A stretch of DNA of 42,853 bases from a bacterium (GTDB taxonomy: Bacteria; Patescibacteriota; Minisyncoccia; Minisyncoccales; UBA10102). Within the stretch, counting starts at the first letter, position 1. Each line of letters begins with the position of its first letter. The notes under the pieces are model-generated. The model ran no database searches and was not told the DNA's origin. It saw only the letters and a list, made by a program, of their open reading frames with translations. The stretch covers positions 1 to 42,853 of the forward strand of contig JAQBTT010000003.1 of NCBI GenBank assembly GCA_027624865.1, written 5' to 3'. The position numbers and the translations under genes were made by a program. Shown here one piece after another: positions 36,013-42,853 of the stretch.

Positions 36013-36189
36013 TTAGGTGATCCAATGCCATAATCCTTGAAAGATAATTGGCCATGGATCATTGATTATCTCTTGTACCTTCTCGTTGGGGGGAAAGTGA
36101 AAGAGAATGAAAGCTACAATACCGATTATGATGAGTAAAGCAGCTGTCTTTGCTGTATAAATCCATTGTTCTTTTTTTACTCTACTCAC
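36013..36189 (-). CDS. Small single-TM hypothetical protein, translationally coupled to its upstream neighbour
   Basis: GTG start: VSRVKKEQWIYTAKTAALLIIIGIVAFILFHFPPNEKVQEIINDPWPIIFQGLWHWIT*. Overlaps the preceding stop by 8 bp. Not in the supplied ORF list. Confidence 0.5.
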   Translation of the reverse strand: MSRVKKEQWIYTAKTAALLIIIGIVAFILFHFPPNEKVQEIINDPWPIIFQGLWHWIT

Positions 36190-36475
36190 GAAGTTCTCTC
36201 CTGGTAGTAAATTGTGGGTTGCCCCACAAAGGGATGATGCTTACCAGCATGCCAAATTGTATTGCGAGCTCTTTTAAGAGCCACGTGAGTTTTTTAAGAG
36301 GGGGAAAGAGATTGATTAATTCTCTTTGAGAATGCTTCCATATCTCAATAGGCGCCTCCATATTCTCTGTTGGATGATTAAACATCACAATTGCATAAGA
36401 GACAGGGAGGATGAGCACGAAGACTGCTAATAAGACAAGAAGCTGCACGAACCAGGTTAGCATATCTGAAAACAT
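36182..36475 (-). CDS. Hypothetical membrane protein
   Basis: MFSDMLTWFVQLLVLLAVFVLILPVSYAIVMFNHP..., preceded by an AGGAGG-like sequence on the minus strand. Confidence 0.6.
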   Translation of the reverse strand: MFSDMLTWFVQLLVLLAVFVLILPVSYAIVMFNHPTENMEAPIEIWKHSQRELINLFPPLKKLTWLLKELAIQFGMLVSIIPLWGNPQFTTRRELRE

Positions 36476-36605
36476 GATTATTCCCTCCTTTCTTTATTCT
36501 TATGATAGGTGCCGTGTTACTTTGAGTAAAGCAAAATGACAGGTTTTTGCAAGCCCCAGGTATCTATTGAAATTACTTGCAATATCATGTATAATTGTAG
36601 AGTTT

Positions 36606-39575
36606 ATGGCTCAAGACTTCATCACAATTAGGGGAGCTCGCGTACATAATCTTAAGAATATTGATGTTGATATTCCAAAGGGGAAACTTGTTGTTATAAC
36701 AGGGCTTTCTGGATCTGGGAAAAGTTCTCTTGCCTTTGACACACTGTATGCGGAAGGACAACGTAGGTACGTTGAGAGTCTGAGCGCCTATGCTAGGCAA
36801 TTTCTTGGCATCATGCAAAAGCCTGATGTAGATAGCATTGAGGGCATTTCACCTGCTATTGCAATTGACCAAAGAAAGGGAGCACATAACCCAAGATCTA
36901 CTGTTGGAACCAGTACGGAGATTTATGATTACCTCCGTCTTTTATTTGCCAGAGTCGGTATTCCTCATTGCCCAAAGTGCAGAAAGGTGGTTTCCAAGCA
37001 ATCTGTTTCACAGATTGCAAGTCAGGTGCAAAAACTTCCAATGGGAAAAGAGATTTCTATTCTAGGTCCTGTTATTAAAGAAAAGAAAGGAGAACATCGC
37101 GGAGTACTAGAAGAGGTATTGCGTTCTGGGTTTGTGCGAGTTCGCGTGGATGGAATTGTAGAGCGCATTGAGGAAGCAATGGGACGCGAAATAGATGGCA
37201 AAAAGAAGCATTCCATTGAGGTTGTCGTAGATAGACTAACGATTGAAAAAGATTTGGATCGTCCTCGGCTTGTTGATTCTTTGGAAACCGCACTGAAACT
37301 TGGAAAGGGCATGGTGATAATAAATCACAAATCACAAATCACAAATCACAAACAAATCACAAATCCAAAAACACAAAACACAAATAATAAATCAGCATCA
37401 ATCAGTAGAAATCAGCATCAATCAGCGGCTGAAGACCTTGTCTTCAGCGAGCGGCTTGCTTGTGAGGAGTGCGGTATCTCATTGCCAGAGATTGAGCCTC
37501 GGGTATTTTCTTTTAACTCTCCTTTTGGAGCGTGTTTGTCTTGCCAGGGATTGGGAGAAAAATTGGAGGTTGATCCAAAATTGGTTATCCCCAACCCAAG
37601 ACTTTCCATTGCAGAGGGAGCTATTTTTCCTTGGGCTCACGCTTCACATAAAATTGGGAGGCAGGGATTCTTTTGGTGGAAGCTAGAAGACTTGGCAAAG
37701 GAGCGTAAGTTTTCGCTCAATAGTCCCGTGAAAGATCTCCCCTCTAGCGTGACAAAGTTAGTATTGCACGGAGATGGAGACTTTGAAGGGGTCATTCCTT
37801 GGCTCCAAAGACGCTACCATGAAACTGATTCTGAATATGCTCGGGAAGAAATTGAGCAGTACATGGTAGAGAAGATTTGCGAAGCATGCCAGGGGCAAAG
37901 ATTAAAACCAGAGGTTTTGGCAGTAACGGTTGGAGGAAAATCTATCCACGAAGTAGTAAGTCTTCAGTTAAATCATACAAAAGAGTTTTTTTCCAAGCTT
38001 GTATTAAAGGAGCATGAAAACAAAATTGCGCATCCCATTATTAAAGAAGTACTAAACAGACTACAGTTTTTAATTGATGTTGGGCTTGAGTATTTAACCT
38101 TGGCAAGAAAGGCAGGGACTTTGTCTGGAGGAGAGGAGCAGAGAATACGTCTTGCAACCCAGATTGGTTCCAAGCTTACTGGAGTACTATATATTTTAGA
38201 TGAGCCATCCATTGGACTCCATGCAAGAGATCAGCACGGGTTAATTGCAACATTAAAGCAACTTCGCTCGCTGGGAAATACCATTGTGGTTGTGGAACAT
38301 GATGCACAAACCATGGCAGCCGCTGATTGGATAATAGATATTGGCCCTGGAGCTGGAAAGCACGGAGGCAAGGTTACGTTTCGTGGTACCCCAAAGCAAC
38401 TATTAAAATCACATACCTTAACGGGAGACTATTTTTCAGGAAGAAAAACAGTAACGGTACAGCGCCGAACAACCGTTGCTTCCCCAGGGGAAGCAATCCC
38501 AGGAGGGGAAGCAACCCCAGGAAAAGGGCCATTGCTTCCCCTGGGGAAGCAATGGCCCTACTCAAAAGTAGGGTCAGACCCTACTTTGCAGATGGTTATT
38601 AAAGGGGCATCCCAAAACAATTTAAAAAATATTGATGTAAAAATTCCTTTAGGGAAGCTCGTATGTGTTACTGGGGTTTCAGGTTCAGGGAAGAGCTCTT
38701 TGGTAAATGATATCTTGGCAAAGGCATTGCTTAAAAAACTGTATCGGGCAAAGGAAGAACCAGGGGAACACAAAGCAATTGAGGGAGTTGAGAATGTAAA
38801 CAAAGTGGTGTTGGTAGATCAGTCGCCCATAGGAAGAACTCCAAGGAGCAACCCCGCAACCTATACAGGGGCCTTCTCTGTTGTGCGAGATTTATTTACA
38901 GGAACGAAAGAGGCAAGGATACGAGGGTATGCCTCAGGAAGATTTTCTTTTAACGTGAAAGGAGGAAGGTGTGAGTCATGTGAAGGACAGGGCTTAAAAA
39001 AGATTGAGATGTACTTTTTGCCAGATGTGTATGTTGAGTGTGAGGAGTGCCAAGGGAGAAGGTATATGAAGGAAGTGCTTGAGGTGCAGTATAAAGGAAA
39101 GAATATTGCAGAGGTACTGGACATGACTGTAGAGGAATCTTTGGACTTTTTCAAAAATGTTCCATCGCTTGCGCTAAGGCTAAAGACCTTAAACGATGTA
39201 GGACTTTCCTACGTTGAGCTAGGTCAGCCAGCGCCATCGCTGTCTGGTGGGGAAGCACAGCGAGTAAAACTGGCAACAGAACTTGCAAAGAAAGCAACAG
39301 GGAAGACTCTCTACATATTGGACGAGCCAACTACGGGGCTACATTTTGATGATGTACGAAAGCTTTTGCAGGTTTTAGGAGAACTTGTAGATAAAGGAAA
39401 CTCTGTGCTTGTTATAGAGCATAACCTTGACCTCATACGCGCTGCTGACTGGATTTTAGATTTGGGTCCTGAAGGAGGAGAGAAAGGAGGGCAACTCATT
39501 GCAGAGGGGACACCAAAAGATGTTGCGAAAGTAAAGAAGAGCTACACTGGGCAGTTCTTGCAAAAGACTAATTAG
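36606..39575 (+). CDS. uvrA: UvrA excinuclease ATPase with two low-complexity/palindromic insertions
   Basis: [39 protein letters not shown]; two ABC signature motifs; zinc-finger cysteines. ATG at 36606. Confidence 0.97.
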   Translation: MAQDFITIRGARVHNLKNIDVDIPKGKLVVITGLSGSGKSSLAFDTLYAEGQRRYVESLSAYARQFLGIMQKPDVDSIEGISPAIAIDQRKGAHNPRSTVGTSTEIYDYLRLLFARVGIPHCPKCRKVVSKQSVSQIASQVQKLPMGKEISILGPVIKEKKGEHRGVLEEVLRSGFVRVRVDGIVERIEEAMGREIDGKKKHSIEVVVDRLTIEKDLDRPRLVDSLETALKLGKGMVIINHKSQITNHKQITNPKTQNTNNKSASISRNQHQSAAEDLVFSERLACEECGISLPEIEPRVFSFNSPFGACLSCQGLGEKLEVDPKLVIPNPRLSIAEGAIFPWAHASHKIGRQGFFWWKLEDLAKERKFSLNSPVKDLPSSVTKLVLHGDGDFEGVIPWLQRRYHETDSEYAREEIEQYMVEKICEACQGQRLKPEVLAVTVGGKSIHEVVSLQLNHTKEFFSKLVLKEHENKIAHPIIKEVLNRLQFLIDVGLEYLTLARKAGTLSGGEEQRIRLATQIGSKLTGVLYILDEPSIGLHARDQHGLIATLKQLRSLGNTIVVVEHDAQTMAAADWIIDIGPGAGKHGGKVTFRGTPKQLLKSHTLTGDYFSGRKTVTVQRRTTVASPGEAIPGGEATPGKGPLLPLGKQWPYSKVGSDPTLQMVIKGASQNNLKNIDVKIPLGKLVCVTGVSGSGKSSLVNDILAKALLKKLYRAKEEPGEHKAIEGVENVNKVVLVDQSPIGRTPRSNPATYTGAFSVVRDLFTGTKEARIRGYASGRFSFNVKGGRCESCEGQGLKKIEMYFLPDVYVECEECQGRRYMKEVLEVQYKGKNIAEVLDMTVEESLDFFKNVPSLALRLKTLNDVGLSYVELGQPAPSLSGGEAQRVKLATELAKKATGKTLYILDEPTTGLHFDDVRKLLQVLGELVDKGNSVLVIEHNLDLIRAADWILDLGPEGGEKGGQLIAEGTPKDVAKVKKSYTGQFLQKTN
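37318..37430. repeat. Direct-repeat array in uvrA (atcacaaatcacaaa.. and aatcagcatcaatcag..)
   Basis: aaatcacaaatcacaaatcacaaatcacaaacaaatcacaaat ... aaatcagcatcaatcagtagaaatcagcatcaatcag. Confidence 0.9.
38472..38588. repeat. Palindrome cluster inserted in uvrA
   Basis: TTGCTTCCCC-A-GGGGAAGCAA; GGGCCATTGCTTCCCC-T-GGGGAAGCAATGGCCC; AAAGTAGGGTCagACCCTACTTT. Confidence 0.9.
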
Positions 39576-39619
39576 TGTGGTATAGTTTTATTGCGTATTT
39601 TTACATAGAGGTGATTGAA

Positions 39620-39814
39620 ATGGCTGATTGGAAGTATGTCTTGAAGTGAGAGGTTGACCTTCCGGGGAAGGACTCTCCTATTGTTGACTTTAATGATGAA
39701 AAAAGGATCATTGAAGTTAGAGGAGATGCAGAGCTGGAGACTGTGAATCAAATTAAAGCCATTGTAGAGCGGATCGGAATAAACTATGAAGTCCGACAAC
39801 TCTCATTAAGCTAG
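39620..39814 (+). pseudogene. Small hypothetical protein with one in-frame TGA
   Basis: MADWKYVLK*EVDLPGKDSPIVDFNDEKRIIEVRGDAELETVNQIKAIVERIGINYEVRQLSLS*; TGA at 39647-39649. Confidence 0.45.
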
Positions 39815-39831
39815 CTCTTTGGAGGGTGAAA

Positions 39832-40239
39832 ATGCCAAGCAAAAGACGCAGTAGTCGCTCAAGAGGAAAGGACGCGAGTAAACCGACAGCGCGGTTGCCA
39901 AAAAAGCCTTTGCTTCCTCCTCAAGATAGGGCGAGCAAGAAGAGTAAAGACTCTTCTCAAAAAGAAGTCGCTCCTTTACAAGTTTCTGCTCTAAAAGAGC
40001 CTATAGCAAAGCAGGATTCCAGGAAGTGGGTTGATTATTTTGACCCCAAAGACATCTTGACGCCGGGTCTTTGCTGTCAAGAACATCCAAAAGAAGCTAT
40101 CAAGGAGATTAGTGAGAGCGTCGCTTTTTGCAGAGTTTGTTTTCAAGTGTTGAGCTTGCAAGGAGAACCTTCTTTACAGCAAAGTAGGAAAAGAGGATTC
40201 CTGCAGAAGTTAAGGAGAACCTTCTTTACAGCAAAGTAG
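39832..40239 (+). CDS. Hypothetical basic protein with a CxxC/CC motif and altered C-terminus
   Basis: Good upstream ggaggg; LCCQEHPKEAIKEISESVAFCRVCFQ. C-terminus changed by a 52-bp tandem duplication. Confidence 0.55.
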   Translation: MPSKRRSSRSRGKDASKPTARLPKKPLLPPQDRASKKSKDSSQKEVAPLQVSALKEPIAKQDSRKWVDYFDPKDILTPGLCCQEHPKEAIKEISESVAFCRVCFQVLSLQGEPSLQQSRKRGFLQKLRRTFFTAK

Positions 40240-40263
40240 GAAAAGAGGATTCCTGCAGAAGTT
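40160..40263. repeat. Perfect 52-bp tandem duplication
   Basis: aaggagaaccttctttacagcaaagtaggaaaagaggattcctgcagaagtt occurs twice, head to tail. Confidence 0.97.
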
Positions 40264-40325
40264 GCTGAGAATATAAATACGAAGCACACTTCTTTAAACC
40301 CCGTCGGTGCATGAAACAGGCGGGG

Positions 40326-40353
40326 TTGACTTTTTTCTAAAGTCTCGTAAAAT
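40326..40353 (+). promoter_or_regulatory. Putative sigma70-type promoter for groES
   Basis: TTGACT - 16 nt - TAAAAT. Confidence 0.55.
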
Positions 40354-40410
40354 AAGGACTGCAAAGAGTGCTCAAAGGTACATAATATTATTAATCTATT
40401 ATCAAAAAGT

Positions 40411-40701
40411 ATGATCATCAAACCATTATCAGACCGCGTATTACTTGAGCCTTTAAAAGAAGAACAAAAGACTAAAACTGGCATCCTATTGCCAGAGACG
40501 GTGGAGCAGGAAAAGTCAGAGCAAGGAACTGTTATTGCAGTGGGCCCCGGTAAGAAGGGAAAGGATGGCAAGATAACTCCTTTGGACGTTAAGGTAGGAG
40601 ATATAGTATTGTATGCAAAGTATGGCCCAAATGAGATGAAGGTGGAAGGAAAAGACTACCTCATTGCAGAGGAGAAAGATATCTTAGCGATATTAGAATA
40701 A
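40411..40701 (+). CDS. groS: Co-chaperonin GroES
   Basis: MIIKPLSDRVLLEPLKEEQKTKTGILLPETVEQEKSEQGTVIAVGPGKK. Confidence 0.97.
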   Translation: MIIKPLSDRVLLEPLKEEQKTKTGILLPETVEQEKSEQGTVIAVGPGKKGKDGKITPLDVKVGDIVLYAKYGPNEMKVEGKDYLIAEEKDILAILE

Positions 40702-40806
40702 CAAGTGATATTTATGGATATTTGCCCCTCGCATAGCTCGGGGCGATACTCGTGGATACTCGTTGTGCCCCTGAATATCGCGAGCGTAGCGAGCAAGTAT
40801 CAATAA

Positions 40807-42462
<1,656 letters not shown>

Positions 42463-42477
42463 CTCACGAGAATGTTG

Positions 42478-42519
42478 CCTAAGCTAAGCTTAGTTATCCC
42501 CACCTAAGCTAAGCTTAGG
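42478..42519. repeat. Two tandem TAAGC palindromic elements, 25-bp period
   Basis: cctaagctaagcttag-ttatcccca-cctaagctaagcttagg. Confidence 0.95.
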
Positions 42520-42538
42520 CAGACTAGCTTAAGCTAGG

Positions 42539-42574
42539 AACAACGCCGCCTTGTATGGGCGGTGTTGTTTTTTT
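42539..42574 (+). terminator. Rho-independent terminator after groL
   Basis: AACAACGCCGCC-ttgtatg-GGCGGTGTTGTT followed by a T run (one G-T pair in the stem). Confidence 0.85.
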
Positions 42575-42600
42575 AAGGATTATTGGTAAGATATAGCTAT

Positions 42601-42853
42601 ATGAATACTATACAAATTATTATCGTAGCCGTTGCCCTTATCGTTGTGTTTGCCGTGGTTACCTACAACCGTTTAATTGCTCTAAAAAATCGCGCAAAAG
42701 AGGCTTTCTCTGACATTGATGTACAGATGAAGCGAAGGTATAACTTAATTCCAAACTTGGTTGAGGCGGTGAAGGGGTATGCTGCTCATGAAAAGGGAGT
42801 ATTTGAATCGGTGACAAAAGCTCGGGCAAATGCACTTTCGGCAGAACAGACAG
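42601..42853 (+). CDS. lemA: LemA family protein (3' end outside the window)
   Basis: [54 protein letters not shown]. Confidence 0.92.
   Translation, partial: MNTIQIIIVAVALIVVFAVVTYNRLIALKNRAKEAFSDIDVQMKRRYNLIPNLVEAVKGYAAHEKGVFESVTKARANALSAEQT

Noticed and set aside
37318-37430. CRISPR-like or minisatellite array in uvrA
   Set aside because: Units are short and irregular, with no unique spacers, and lie in an open reading frame. Treated as a repeat insertion.
39647-39649. TGA recoding (Gly, as in SR1/Gracilibacteria) or selenocysteine
   Set aside because: Only one small gene shows an internal TGA. Long conserved genes (rpoB, rpoC, uvrA, groL) have no internal TGA codons, and no SECIS-like evidence was seen.
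40364-40380. CIRCE (HrcA) operator upstream of groES, from gagtgctcaaagg
   Set aside because: Only a partial half-site is present; no TTAGCACTC-N9-GAGTGCTAA inverted repeat.

Overview
The window looks like a chromosomal segment from a Candidate Phyla Radiation (Patescibacteria/Parcubacteria-like) bacterium. This lineage call is an inference from gene content and style. Housekeeping genes: comF, dprA, comM/yifB-like, yraN-like, rpoB-rpoC, ftsK, recA, rpsF-ssb-rpsR, phosphomannomutase, trpS, RNase J, tRNA-Leu(CAG), secG, uvrC, uvrA, groS-groL and lemA. Two tandem Wzy/TPR membrane proteins and several small hypothetical genes are also present. The most notable content is a dense set of palindromic repeat elements. 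The main family has the core CCTAAGCTAAGCTTAGG, with about 15 copies at 9 loci. It lies between genes, flanks a RAYT-like Y1/HUH transposase, and is also inserted in frame in dprA and (twice) uvrC as (V/L)PKLSLG(A/S/T). The dprA and uvrC double copies are perfect 44-bp palindromes encoding the identical peptide VPKLSLGAPKLSLGT. A second RAYT-like gene, with a CAG-to-TAG nonsense codon, is bracketed by a different palindrome (GGGCTAAAACCGTTTTAGCCC). Other palindrome or repeat families interrupt uvrA (two sites) and ssb, and extend the rpoB C-terminus. uvrC also carries a ~311-bp hairpin-rich insertion that duplicates part of its 3' coding end. Other candidates for follow-up: a cupredoxin-like protein fused to a domain with repeated Cys pairs, an S41 protease apparently without its PDZ domain, an oligopeptide-binding protein interrupted by a peptidoglycan-binding domain, three genes with in-frame nonsense codons, a decayed AbiEii-like toxin locus, and several candidate leaderless promoters. 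All calls come from reading the sequence; no database search or folding was run.
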